A stretch of 64,000 nucleotides of DNA from JADMIH01 sp036399775. GTDB lineage: Bacteria > Chloroflexota > Chloroflexia > QHBQ01 > JADMIH01. The stretch is taken from contig DASWMJ010000089.1 in the NCBI GenBank assembly GCA_036399775.1, positions 124,001 through 188,000 of the forward strand, read 5' to 3'. A model generated the notes under the pieces. It saw only the letters and a list, made by a program, of their open reading frames with translations, was not told where the DNA came from and searched no databases. The first letter of the stretch is position 1, and each line of letters opens with the position of its first letter. Below, piece by piece: positions 30,151 through 38,985 of this stretch. Made by a program: the position numbers and the translations under genes.

Positions 30151-33018
30151 TTAGCCGTAGAAGAAGGGAGTAATCAGGGAGACGACCGAGTAAGCAGCCA
30201 GCAACGCAAGCCCGGCTGTCCAGAGCCAGATACCCCAGGGGAGGCTGGTTGCGATCTGTTGCCTGGGCGTGCTTATAGGCAACTTCTTTGAGATGGCAAA
30301 ACCCTGCGCCAGCGTGCGCGAAACGAGTGACCATGCCGACGACATACCTACCAAGAGAAGCCAGACGATGGGCAACATAAGCACGAAAAGGTAGCGGCCA
30401 TGTGGATCGGTATGCACGCCGCTGGTGCTCATGGGGGCCATCTGCTTGGCGAAGCCGAGTATGGTGGCGAGCGCCAGCGATAGCAGGGAAATCACGCCCA
30501 ACCATTCCCGCCCCGACCACTTCCCTGCGCGCCGTAGGCCCGGCCATGCAAGGCCACCAAGAGCGGCCAGGATTACCACGTTGATGATAGAGTAAATCAC
30601 TTCGGGCAGGGGCAGGGAGAGCCAACCGAAGTTGCCCCAGAAAGACCTGAACTGCCGGTAAGCGTAGCGCCTCCCCACGGCCACCTTGTCGTAAGCCTGC
30701 GGACTCACCAGCGTGTCAATCATATCAACCTGCTCGGCCGGCAAAGCACCCTCCAGGAGCGGGTGCAAGCGCCAGGCCTCCACCTCAGCCGAGCCGTTAT
30801 ATAGCGGCAGGCTTACGTCTTTCGGCGGGGACGGGGATCCCGGCTCTTTGCCTATAGCCGAAAACTCAAGGTTGTCAAACTCCGTTGCCGCGCCCCCCGT
30901 CTTGAGTCGCACCATCACCTTCCGGTCATCGAAGCGCGCAGGCACGGTCATAGTGTACTGCGTCCAGGAGCCTACGGGAGCGGGAGATAGAGTGCGCGTT
31001 ATCTCCACCGCGGTCAGGGTTTCAGCGCCGATGCGGGGCAGCCTGCCGCGCTGATCTACAATCAGGCTGACTGACGGCGGCTCCGCGGCGTTAGCCTCAA
31101 GCTGCGTTGCCCAAAGAGAGAAGGTCATAGTGAGCGGCGGGTGCGGCAGAGGCAGGTCAACCCACTGGTAGGCCATATTGGTTGGAGCTAGCCGTATGGC
31201 AAATGAGCCGTCGGGCGCACCAGGCGATACCACGTGCGGCGCACGATAATTACCCGCCCCCCAGGCCAGTTGCCAGCCTGCCGCCGTGCCGTCGGGCCGA
31301 AATGCCACCGCTCCAACGCCCAGGCACAGCACGAGGAACAAACCTACGAGGGCCAGCCCGGTAGCCAGGCCGCGCTTTCTCGTGACCCTGCTTGCACCGC
31401 GCTTGCTTCCAAAGCGAGTATTGACCAGCCGTGTACCTAATATGCCCAGCCATACGACCAGGCCCAGCCCGGCAAGTGGAGCGCCCGCCACGAGCGCGGT
31501 TGACTTCGTTACCAGGCAGCTAGCCGTAAGCAGCACGACCAGCCCTGCCAGACCCAGGCCGCGCCACCCATAGGGCCGCCGCAGGAGCGCGATGAGCGAT
31601 ACAAACAGGGCAGATACCGCAAGTTCCGCGATGATGTCGTTGTCGGCGGAAGAGGCGATGAAAGCATGCATCGGCAAGAGAGTTATCGTCAGGGGCAGCA
31701 AGAGGCGCAGCCAGGGTTGCCTGCCTGCTGACAGAAGCACGCCCGCGAGCCAGGCCAGGACCACCACCCCCAGGCTGAGAACGAGCGATACGCCGCGCAT
31801 CAGCATCAGCGCGCCTTCGGGGTTAGACTGAATGTCCACGGGCACGCCCAACGAGCGCACAAGGCCAAACGTAGCCGCGCACAGCCAGTAATAGGTGGGC
31901 GGCTGGCGCAGTTGCCAGATGAACTCGGTATAGACTATGTCACTGCCGAGGGGCGGATCGGGGGAACCGGGCGCGACGTAGCCGTTCAGGAAGTAGGTCC
32001 AATTGTGCCGCACCATCGAGGCGTAGAGCGCGCTCTTCAGATCGACTATCTCCTGGCGGTCCTTTCCTCCCTCAAACCACTCTATCGCCTGCACCTCGGT
32101 ATTGTTCAACCCGTGCCTGTCGAGCAGGGCGGCGTACATGACGTGTCCATGCTCGTCCGGCCCCTGCCAGGGAGGGATCAGGAACAGGTATACCAGGCCG
32201 TTTGCGAGCGCGACGGCCAGCACTAAAGGAAGAGACCAGCGTGTGAGGAAACGGCGACGGCGCACGCGGTCCTGAAGCGTCGCAGGAAGCCGCAACAAAG
32301 CGAGCGCCACCCCTACGATGCCCGCTATCGCCAGTAGGGCCATGAGGAACGGAGGGAAATAGGACGAGGCTGCCCTTGCCACCTGCGCCCAGGCAGAAAT
32401 AGGAGGGGCGGCGTATTGCAACCCAAAAGCCAGATCGCCCTGCTGGGGCTTGCCGCCGGTGTACGCCATACCGCGTGGGTATGCGTCGGTTGGCGCGGCG
32501 GGGTTAGACCGCCACCAGTAAAGGGTGAGGCCGTTGGTCGCCGTGCCGTTTGGGGACTCTACTTCGATATAGTAGGTCTTGTCCTGACTGTCAGGGAGAG
32601 CCGGGAAGGAGAAGAGGTGCCAGGAGTTTTCGCCTATAGGTTGGCTAGATGGGAGGACCGACGTGGCGAGGTCGGGGCCGGGCGTGGGCGCGGACCGAAG
32701 ATGAAGCACCAGTTCGGCTTTCGCGGGGTCCGAGCCGCGCCCATACGTGCCCACCATCACTTCCACGCCTGAGAGGTTGGCATAGCGCGACACGAAAGTC
32801 TGCCCCGCGCTTGTGTCCTTCAGCAGCACCCCAACGGTGTCGTTTGACCTGTCGTTGCGCCAGTGACTGAGGTCGGAATAACCTGCGGCAAAGACGTAAG
32901 CTATTCCCGCAAGCAGCGCCAGCCATCTCAATAGAGAAGCGAGCGGCACCCTGAATGGCCGTGACAGGACCTGTGCGCCTTGAGCGGAAGCCTGCCTGTC
33001 ATAAGTTGCGGTTGTCAC
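30151..33018 (-). CDS. Large membrane protein, DUF2142 / GT-C type
   Basis: The 955-residue protein has about 12 hydrophobic spans and a large extracytoplasmic insert (about 590-760) that looks like a jelly-roll with WDLPLPH-type and YTMTVPARFDD strands. After the second span block, FLIPPWQGPDEHGHVMYAALL matches the acidic loop of DUF2142 (PF09913), a GT-C-like family found in polysaccharide loci. It probably transfers a sugar from a lipid carrier on the outer face of the membrane. A GTG start at 33018 follows a TATAAT by 10 bases, so the mRNA may be leaderless. It is coupled to the GT4 gene downstream by a 4-base gap. Confidence 0.82.
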   Translation of the reverse strand: MTTATYDRQASAQGAQVLSRPFRVPLASLLRWLALLAGIAYVFAAGYSDLSHWRNDRSNDTVGVLLKDTSAGQTFVSRYANLSGVEVMVGTYGRGSDPAKAELVLHLRSAPTPGPDLATSVLPSSQPIGENSWHLFSFPALPDSQDKTYYIEVESPNGTATNGLTLYWWRSNPAAPTDAYPRGMAYTGGKPQQGDLAFGLQYAAPPISAWAQVARAASSYFPPFLMALLAIAGIVGVALALLRLPATLQDRVRRRRFLTRWSLPLVLAVALANGLVYLFLIPPWQGPDEHGHVMYAALLDRHGLNNTEVQAIEWFEGGKDRQEIVDLKSALYASMVRHNWTYFLNGYVAPGSPDPPLGSDIVYTEFIWQLRQPPTYYWLCAATFGLVRSLGVPVDIQSNPEGALMLMRGVSLVLSLGVVVLAWLAGVLLSAGRQPWLRLLLPLTITLLPMHAFIASSADNDIIAELAVSALFVSLIALLRRPYGWRGLGLAGLVVLLTASCLVTKSTALVAGAPLAGLGLVVWLGILGTRLVNTRFGSKRGASRVTRKRGLATGLALVGLFLVLCLGVGAVAFRPDGTAAGWQLAWGAGNYRAPHVVSPGAPDGSFAIRLAPTNMAYQWVDLPLPHPPLTMTFSLWATQLEANAAEPPSVSLIVDQRGRLPRIGAETLTAVEITRTLSPAPVGSWTQYTMTVPARFDDRKVMVRLKTGGAATEFDNLEFSAIGKEPGSPSPPKDVSLPLYNGSAEVEAWRLHPLLEGALPAEQVDMIDTLVSPQAYDKVAVGRRYAYRQFRSFWGNFGWLSLPLPEVIYSIINVVILAALGGLAWPGLRRAGKWSGREWLGVISLLSLALATILGFAKQMAPMSTSGVHTDPHGRYLFVLMLPIVWLLLVGMSSAWSLVSRTLAQGFAISKKLPISTPRQQIATSLPWGIWLWTAGLALLAAYSVVSLITPFFYG

Positions 33019-33028
33019 GATAGAGATG

Positions 33029-33034
33029 ATTATA
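33029..33034 (-). promoter_or_regulatory. -10 box close to the DUF2142 gene start
   Basis: The minus strand reads TATAAT, 10 bases before the GTG at 33018. No Shine-Dalgarno sequence is present between them. Confidence 0.55.
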
Positions 33035-33072
33035 CCACCACAAGACAGAGATGAGGTTGATATACATGCTGA

Positions 33073-33133
33073 ATAGGGATCAGGGATCAGGGATCAGGGA
33101 TCAGGGATCAGGGATCAGGGATTAGGGATTAGA
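33073..33133. repeat. Heptanucleotide tandem repeat (GGGATCA x7, GGGATTA x2)
   Basis: This is the longest uninterrupted tract in the window: about seven GGGATCA units followed by two GGGATTA units, without any intervening base. Confidence 0.95.
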
Positions 33134-33249
33134 GCCTGATGCTATATATTCGCGCCCTATGGTAGCTTGTAGGGTCGTGGTTACTTAGAATGCGATAAGG
33201 GCAGATGCAAAATTCGGCATGAAGTTGAAGGTAACGAACCCTCTAGACC

Positions 33250-33280
33250 TTGTCATTCTGAACGAAGTGAATAATGACAA
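33250..33280. repeat. Dispersed repeat with TTGTCATT/AATGACAA ends, copy 1
   Basis: An 8-bp inverted repeat encloses CTGAACGAAGTGAAT. A second copy is at 40330-40360, and about 20 bases on each side are also similar. TTCTGA-CGAAG-GAA motifs of this type are common dispersed repeats in Chloroflexota and other phyla. Confidence 0.7.
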
Positions 33281-33442
33281 GGATGTAGTGGCGGCATTCC
33301 CATAGATCGCCACTTTGCTACAGCCCTGTAGCGTGGGGTATGATAGCGGGGTAAATTTGACTATTCGTGATACCACAGCGAATAAAAATAGCATCGGCCT
33401 CTGACCCAGAATCCCTGGACCCTGACACTTGGAGTTGTTTGA

Positions 33443-34555
33443 ATGCGCGTTGGGTTTGACCTACAGGTGTTGCGCCGGAACCGGGGAGGGACTGCTGTAT
33501 ACACGCGGAGTCTGCTTGACGCTCTGCGGCGGCTCTATCCTGACGACGAGTATATCCCCCTCGACTCCACCTTCCGCCTGCCCCGCCGCAACGTGGTCAC
33601 CAAGCTGGGGAACGCCATCTTCGAACTTTACTACCTCCACACGCTGCTGCCTTTACAAGCGAGGCGCGCCCAGGTAGACCTCGTGCATTTCCCTGCCAAC
33701 ATGGTCCCGGCCAGGTTGCACTGCCCGTCGGTGGTGACCATCCATGATATGATGGTAGAGCATATGCCCGAAGCTTACGACCCATTGTTCCTGGCTTTCT
33801 TCAAGCGTTTCGTGCCCCCTTCCGCCAGGCGCGCTGCACGCATCATCACCGACTCAGAGTTCTCCCGGCAGGACATCGTGCGGTATTGCCGGGTGTCCCC
33901 TCGAAAGGTCCACGTAGCGCACCTGGGAGTTGCGCCCGGCTTTGCCGCGCAAGACCCGCGCACAGCGCGAGCGTATATTGAGCAGCAATATGGAGTGGAC
34001 GCCCGGCCAATAGTGCTATTCGTGAGCGAGTTGAATCCGCGCAAGAACGTCGCAAACCTGGTGCGCGCTTTCGCGGAATTGCGGAGGTCGCCAGGTAACC
34101 CGGAATGCCAATTGCTCCTGGTGGGCGAGAAGCGCGACCCAACTTACTGCGAGCAGCTAGTGGCTCTCATCAACCGGGAGGGCATCACCAGCGATGTGCG
34201 CTTTATGGGATATGTGCCTTTTGAAGATCTGTCTGCGTTCTATGCGGCGGCGAGCGTATTTGCATATGTGTCGCTGTATGAGGGGTTCGGGTTGCCTGCG
34301 GTGGAAGCGATGATGAGTGGCGTGCCCGTGATGGCCTCCAACCGGACCTCTCTACCTGAAGTGGTGGGCGATGCCGGGGTGCTCGTGGACCCGGACGACG
34401 TTTCGGGCATGGCAGGCGGCCTGCGCGCGCTGCTGACGGATGATGGCCTGCGCTCGCGTCTGATTGCAACCGGGTACAAGCGGTCTGAGATGTTCACATG
34501 GGAGCGGACCGCGCAGATAACCCACCGCGTTTATGAGCAGGCGCTGGAACGTTGA
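33443..34555 (+). CDS. Glycosyltransferase family 4
   Basis: The 370-residue cytoplasmic GT-B enzyme opens with RVGFDLQVLRRNRGGTAVYTR, has VVTIHDMMVEHMPE in the acceptor half, and ILFVSELNPRKNVANLVRAF and the EX7E signature YEGFGLPAVEAMMSGVPV in the donor half. It adds one sugar to the lipid-linked oligosaccharide. ATG 33443 has a GGAG site upstream. It heads the plus-strand polysaccharide operon and overlaps the next gene by 4 bases. Confidence 0.92.
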   Translation: MRVGFDLQVLRRNRGGTAVYTRSLLDALRRLYPDDEYIPLDSTFRLPRRNVVTKLGNAIFELYYLHTLLPLQARRAQVDLVHFPANMVPARLHCPSVVTIHDMMVEHMPEAYDPLFLAFFKRFVPPSARRAARIITDSEFSRQDIVRYCRVSPRKVHVAHLGVAPGFAAQDPRTARAYIEQQYGVDARPIVLFVSELNPRKNVANLVRAFAELRRSPGNPECQLLLVGEKRDPTYCEQLVALINREGITSDVRFMGYVPFEDLSAFYAAASVFAYVSLYEGFGLPAVEAMMSGVPVMASNRTSLPEVVGDAGVLVDPDDVSGMAGGLRALLTDDGLRSRLIATGYKRSEMFTWERTAQITHRVYEQALER

Positions 34556-35721
34556 ACGTTCTCTATCTCGACGCCACGCGCAGCCTATATGGTGCCAGCC
34601 GCGCGCTACTTACCCTCCTGGAAAATGTTGACCGGCACAATATCCACCCGTACGTGGTCCTCGCCAACGACGTGGAGGACGACCTGAGATTGTGCGCGGC
34701 ATTGCGGCGGCTACGCATCCCATACAAGGAATACAAGCTGGCAGTGTTGCGGCGGCAGAAGTACCTCAACCCACGCGGCATATTCTTCATGGGCCGCTCG
34801 CTGCTCGGCTCCGTGCCGTTCCTGGCCAGAGCAATCAGGCGATACAAAATCAACCTCGTGCATACCAATACGAGTACGGTCCTTTCGGGCGCGGTAGCGG
34901 CGGCGATATGCGGAGTGCCACACGTATGGCACGTCCACGAGATATTCCGCAAGTGGGAGGGCGAGGTCCTGACGAGGATGCTGGGCACGCTCTCTTCCAG
35001 GGTCGTTGTGCCGTCGGAGGCCACTGCGAATAACCTGCGGGGCTTCTACCCGCGGCTGTCTCGTAAGCTGAAGGTCATTACGAATGGAGTAGACCCTACC
35101 CCCTTCAGGTCGGTGAGCGAGAGCGACGTGGAACGCGTGCGCCGCGAGTGGTCAATCCGGCCCGGCGAGCAGGTCGTGGGCATGGTCGGGCGCATCGGCA
35201 TGTGGAAGGGTGAAGAGCAGTTCGTGGAGATGGCGCGCCTCGTTTCGCAGCAACGCGATAACGTCAAATTCGTTATCGTGGGCGGCACATTCGACAACCA
35301 GGAGCGACACGTGGACGACCTCCGGGCCGTTATCTCCTCGCAGGGACTGAGCGAGCGCGTGCTGCTGGCGGGGCTGCGAGACGACGTACCGGCGGTCCTC
35401 AATTCCTTCGACGTACTGGCGCATCTTCCCGTGCGGCCTGAGCCGTTCGGGCTGGTGGCTATCGAGGCCATGTCGGCTGGCAAGTCGGTAGTGGCGGCGG
35501 CGATGGGTGGCCTTACCGAGATCGTGCGCGATGGGGAGACCGGGTTCCTCGTGGGGCAAGGCCAGATCGAGAGCGCGGCGGCAAGGGTGTTAGCCTTGCT
35601 GGACGATGCTGCGTTGAGAGAGCGCATGGGGCATGCAGGCTCGCGCAGGGTCGACGCCGAATTTTCGTCTGCCGCCTATGCTACGCGCTTCCAGGCGCTC
35701 TATCGCTCTATAATTGAGTAG
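34552..35721 (+). CDS. Glycosyltransferase family 4
   Basis: The 389-residue GT-B enzyme begins MNVLYLDATRSLYGASRALL, has NLVHTNTSTVLSGAVAAAI and HVWHVHEIF in the first half, and VVGMVGRIGMWKGEEQFVEM and the EX7E motif PEPFGLVAIEAMSAGKSV in the second. The start is TTG at 34552 within CGTTGA, overlapping the previous stop by 4 bases. Donor and acceptor are unknown. Confidence 0.92.
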   Translation: MNVLYLDATRSLYGASRALLTLLENVDRHNIHPYVVLANDVEDDLRLCAALRRLRIPYKEYKLAVLRRQKYLNPRGIFFMGRSLLGSVPFLARAIRRYKINLVHTNTSTVLSGAVAAAICGVPHVWHVHEIFRKWEGEVLTRMLGTLSSRVVVPSEATANNLRGFYPRLSRKLKVITNGVDPTPFRSVSESDVERVRREWSIRPGEQVVGMVGRIGMWKGEEQFVEMARLVSQQRDNVKFVIVGGTFDNQERHVDDLRAVISSQGLSERVLLAGLRDDVPAVLNSFDVLAHLPVRPEPFGLVAIEAMSAGKSVVAAAMGGLTEIVRDGETGFLVGQGQIESAAARVLALLDDAALRERMGHAGSRRVDAEFSSAAYATRFQALYRSIIE

Positions 35722-35733
35722 GAGTTCCCGACA

Positions 35734-37305
35734 ATGGCTACCAACGAAATAGCGCAGCCTGCTGCGAGAACGGGTAATCTGCGCCGCTTCTGGGGGTCGC
35801 TCACAGCGACCTTGACGCCCATACGACTGCTTGCGGTGATAACGCTGCTTGGCGGCCTGGTGCGCTTCTACCGCTATGACGCCCTCAGCCTTTGGCTGGA
35901 CGAAGGGATAACCGTACACATGGTGCGGCTACCCTGGCTCACGGTGCTTGGTTTCAATGGCGCATATGAGACGCACCCGCCACTCTATTTCGTGCTGGTC
36001 AAGCTCGCGACTTTGATCGTGCCGGAGGTGAACGCGGGCCGGATCGTGAGCCTTATTGCCGGCGTCCTCACTATACCTGCTCTGTATGCGCTGGCAGCAA
36101 GAGTGCTCAACAGGTGGGCTGCGCTGCTGGCCGCCGGGGTGGTTGCCCTCTCGCCCATGCATATATGGTATTCCCAGGAAGCGCGTATGTATACGTTGAC
36201 CGTGCTGCTGGTGTGCGTTTCTTACCTGGCGCTTGTAGCGTTTCAGCAGTCGCGCCGCCTGGCGTGGGCCGGGGCATACGGCGTTGCTTTGGTGCTCGCC
36301 ATGTACGCCGACTACAGTGCGATCTACGCGCTAGCACCCCAGGTACTGCTTCTGCTGCTCATCACCATAAGGCTGGGCCGAAAGTCGCTCCCGTTGTGGG
36401 GGGCCGGGGTAGCTGCAGTCCTAGGCTACCTTCCCTGGCTCCCGCAACTCCTGGGGACCATGCAGATATACGGCAACCAGCGATCCAGCTACCTGGGGGT
36501 AACACCTGAGAAGATAGGCATATCCCTCCTTTCGCTGATAGGAGTGGGCGGCAACGCCGCGAATACGGGAGTGCCTAGCAGCGGATACTTCTGGGGCTTT
36601 AGATGGACTGCCTGGGACTTCGGACTCCCGGCGCAGACAGCAATTGTGCTGAGTGTAGCGATCGTGCTTGTAGCTGGCATCCCCATGCTGGCCAGGCGAG
36701 CGCCCATGGCCTTACTGGTGGCGGCCTTGTGCCTGGGCACTATTGTAGTAACGGCGCTGCTTAGCTTGATAAGCCCTGGATATGCTGAACGGACCGTTCT
36801 GCCAGCCCTGCTGGGGTGGGCGATCGTGGTAGGAGGTGCCGGCCTCATATTCGCGTCGGGGGATAAGCTGCCTCGGTGGCTCCGCATCGCCGGGTTCCTG
36901 TGCATAGGTCTAATTCTGGCCGCGTCCCTGGTTTCACTGCGCGCAGTCTATCGTGGCGCTCTCAAACAAGACTGGCGGCAGCTTGCCGCAGATACAAATA
37001 CCGCCGCAGCCACAGGCAAGCTGATTATTACCTACCCTACCTTTGCCGAAACGCTTATCAGTGCCTATCAACCACATGCGGTATATGGCCGCTACATACC
37101 CATTGACGATGGTGAGCTCCTGCCTGCGCTCGTGAAGCCCGGCGAGAGTGAGGTTGGTGCGCTCTGGCTGGCTTATATGGAGTATGGCAGAATAGAGGAG
37201 ATACGGGGGCAACTCGAAGCTCTTGGATACGTACGCCGCTCTCATACGTATTACCCCGACCCGCTTTTCCTCGACTATTATGAGCTACCCGAGTCGCAGC
37301 CATAA
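35734..37305 (+). CDS. GT39/PMT-like membrane glycosyltransferase
   Basis: The 523-residue protein has about 12 membrane spans and the GT-C acidic loop LSLWLDEGITVHMVRLPW followed by THPPLYFVLVK, as in PMT_2/ArnT-type enzymes (PF13231). It would use a polyprenyl-phosphate sugar on the outer membrane face. The C-terminal soluble tail (about 415-523) is a small alpha/beta domain. It starts 12 bases after the preceding gene and is likely in the same operon. Confidence 0.88.
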   Translation: MATNEIAQPAARTGNLRRFWGSLTATLTPIRLLAVITLLGGLVRFYRYDALSLWLDEGITVHMVRLPWLTVLGFNGAYETHPPLYFVLVKLATLIVPEVNAGRIVSLIAGVLTIPALYALAARVLNRWAALLAAGVVALSPMHIWYSQEARMYTLTVLLVCVSYLALVAFQQSRRLAWAGAYGVALVLAMYADYSAIYALAPQVLLLLLITIRLGRKSLPLWGAGVAAVLGYLPWLPQLLGTMQIYGNQRSSYLGVTPEKIGISLLSLIGVGGNAANTGVPSSGYFWGFRWTAWDFGLPAQTAIVLSVAIVLVAGIPMLARRAPMALLVAALCLGTIVVTALLSLISPGYAERTVLPALLGWAIVVGGAGLIFASGDKLPRWLRIAGFLCIGLILAASLVSLRAVYRGALKQDWRQLAADTNTAAATGKLIITYPTFAETLISAYQPHAVYGRYIPIDDGELLPALVKPGESEVGALWLAYMEYGRIEEIRGQLEALGYVRRSHTYYPDPLFLDYYELPESQP

Positions 37306-37444
37306 CCGCCCCTTCAGGCAGAAAAGATAGATTGTACCTGGTGATGGCCGGCCATGATGTGGCGTAGATATTGGCCCATGCCTGGGGAAAGTAGTATAGT
37401 ATCATGCATGTTGGCATTGGTCTGTAAGGACAGGCATACTCTGG

Positions 37445-38920
37445 ATGGTTGACACATTACAGCAACGCGCGGCTCGTGGCGCGGTCTTCATTTCCGGGCT
37501 GAGCCTCTTCCAAAGGTTGGTCACTCTCCCGGCCAGTATAGTGCTCGCACGGGTGCTCACCCCCACAGATTACGGTATCTACGGTATCGTCAGCTTCATC
37601 GTCACCTTCTTCACCACCTTCAGCAACGTAGGGTTTGGGGCCGCGCTCATCCAGCAGAGCGAGCCTCCTTCCCGCGAAGACCTCACCACCACGTTCACAG
37701 TGCAGATGGCCCTGGTCTGTGGAATGACCGCTATTGGCTTCGTCATCGCAGAGCCGGTCAGCCAGGCTTACCAGCTCAGCGAGGAAGGCGTATGGCTGAT
37801 CCGGGTGCTGTTGCTCTCACTGCCTCTGTCCCTCTTACGTACTATTCCCGCACTGTTGCTGGAAAGAGAGCTTCTTTTCGGGCGCGTGAGTATCATCGAA
37901 GCCGTAGAGACGTTCAGCTTCTACGGCACGGCTGTGGCGCTGTCCCTGCTTAACTTTGGCACCTGGAGCTTCATCTGGGCTACCGTGGTACGGGGCGCTC
38001 TGGGCGTAGGAGTGGCGCTCGTGCTATCACCCTGGCGGCCCGGTTTAGGCTTTTCGAGGTCCGTAGCGGAGCGGCTTATCCGCTTTGGCCTTCCTTACCA
38101 ACTCCGGTTGGCGCTAACCTTGCTGAGGGACGCGCTGACCCCGACCGTGCTGGGGTTGCTCGTGGGCGCGGCTGCCGTTGGCTACATCACCTGGGCATTC
38201 ACCTTCGCCCTCCTACCGGTGCTGCTGACCGGCCCGCTCTGGCGCGTTATGTTTCCCGCCATTTCGCGCGCGCAGAACGACCCATCCCTTCTCAAAAACA
38301 TGATCGAGCGCAGCCTGCGGCTCTCGGCGATCGTCTTTTTCCCGTTGTCCTTCCTGATGATGGGGGCGGCGCCTGAGATCGTCAGGTATATCTACACAGA
38401 GCAGTGGGCACCGGCACTGCCTGCCATCTATCTATTCTCGGTCTCGATTTGGCCGGGCGCGCTGCTTGCAACGCTGGCCTTCAACGTGTTCAACGGTATG
38501 GGGCATTCAAAGCTCGCGTTATACCTCATAATCCTCTATGGCGCGCTCGACTGGCTCATCGGCGTGCCTCTCGTGCTGTGGCTCGGCTTCAACGGTATCG
38601 CCATTGGAGCCGTGCTGGTTGCCTACATCATGGTGCCGGTGGTAGTCCGCGTGCTGAAAAGCATAGTAACCGTAAGCATAATATCCCAGACTGTACGCCC
38701 GTTCGTCACCGGGGCGTGTGCGGCGCTCGTGGAGGTTGGCCTGCTCGCCGTCTTGCCGCCGGGGGTGATCTCGCTGGCCGTCTCCATGTCCTGCGCGGCC
38801 CTGGTCTATATCGTGGTGATAGCCGTATGGGAGCAGAGTATCTTGCGGATTACACTCCGGCGTATGCTGCCACTGCGGTTCCAGGGTCTATTCAGGTGGT
38901 ACCTGGCCCCGCAAGATTAG
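37445..38920 (+). CDS. Wzx-type polysaccharide flippase
   Basis: The 491-residue protein has about 14 hydrophobic segments and belongs to the MOP superfamily (polysaccharide biosynthesis protein, PF13440 type). It begins QRAARGAVFISGLSLFQRL and VLARVLTPTDYGIYGIV, the conserved first-helix motif of Wzx/RfbX proteins. It flips lipid-linked repeat units to the outer face of the membrane. The 140-base gap upstream may hold its own promoter. Confidence 0.92.
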   Translation: MVDTLQQRAARGAVFISGLSLFQRLVTLPASIVLARVLTPTDYGIYGIVSFIVTFFTTFSNVGFGAALIQQSEPPSREDLTTTFTVQMALVCGMTAIGFVIAEPVSQAYQLSEEGVWLIRVLLLSLPLSLLRTIPALLLERELLFGRVSIIEAVETFSFYGTAVALSLLNFGTWSFIWATVVRGALGVGVALVLSPWRPGLGFSRSVAERLIRFGLPYQLRLALTLLRDALTPTVLGLLVGAAAVGYITWAFTFALLPVLLTGPLWRVMFPAISRAQNDPSLLKNMIERSLRLSAIVFFPLSFLMMGAAPEIVRYIYTEQWAPALPAIYLFSVSIWPGALLATLAFNVFNGMGHSKLALYLIILYGALDWLIGVPLVLWLGFNGIAIGAVLVAYIMVPVVVRVLKSIVTVSIISQTVRPFVTGACAALVEVGLLAVLPPGVISLAVSMSCAALVYIVVIAVWEQSILRITLRRMLPLRFQGLFRWYLAPQD

Positions 38921-38985
38921 CGCCGGTTCGCCTTTTTAGTCTCTCATGCAAACCGCCAAACTTCTGTCTACAAAGAAATGCACAT

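Larger units (their letters stand above)
33019..33442. other. Divergent intergenic region of the polysaccharide locus
   Basis: The gap separates minus-strand and plus-strand halves of the locus. It holds a heptanucleotide tract (33073-33133), the dispersed repeat 33250-33280 and probably divergent promoters, including TATAAT at 33029-33034 on the minus strand and a TATGAT near 33340 on the plus strand. No supported small gene is seen. Confidence 0.65.

Noticed and set aside
30396..30625. Frames antisense or alternative to the large membrane-protein genes
   Set aside because: They are G+C-driven shadows without ribosome sites or domain marks; the same holds for the many others opposite the ABC, MFS and VanW genes.
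33073..33133. CRISPR-like array
   Set aside because: The repeats are contiguous 7-mers without spacers, and no cas gene is in the window.
38404..38985. Long N-terminal extension of the GT4 protein ending at 40245
   Set aside because: It lies out of frame inside the Wzx gene and has no homology; the GT4 fold starts at ATG 38986.
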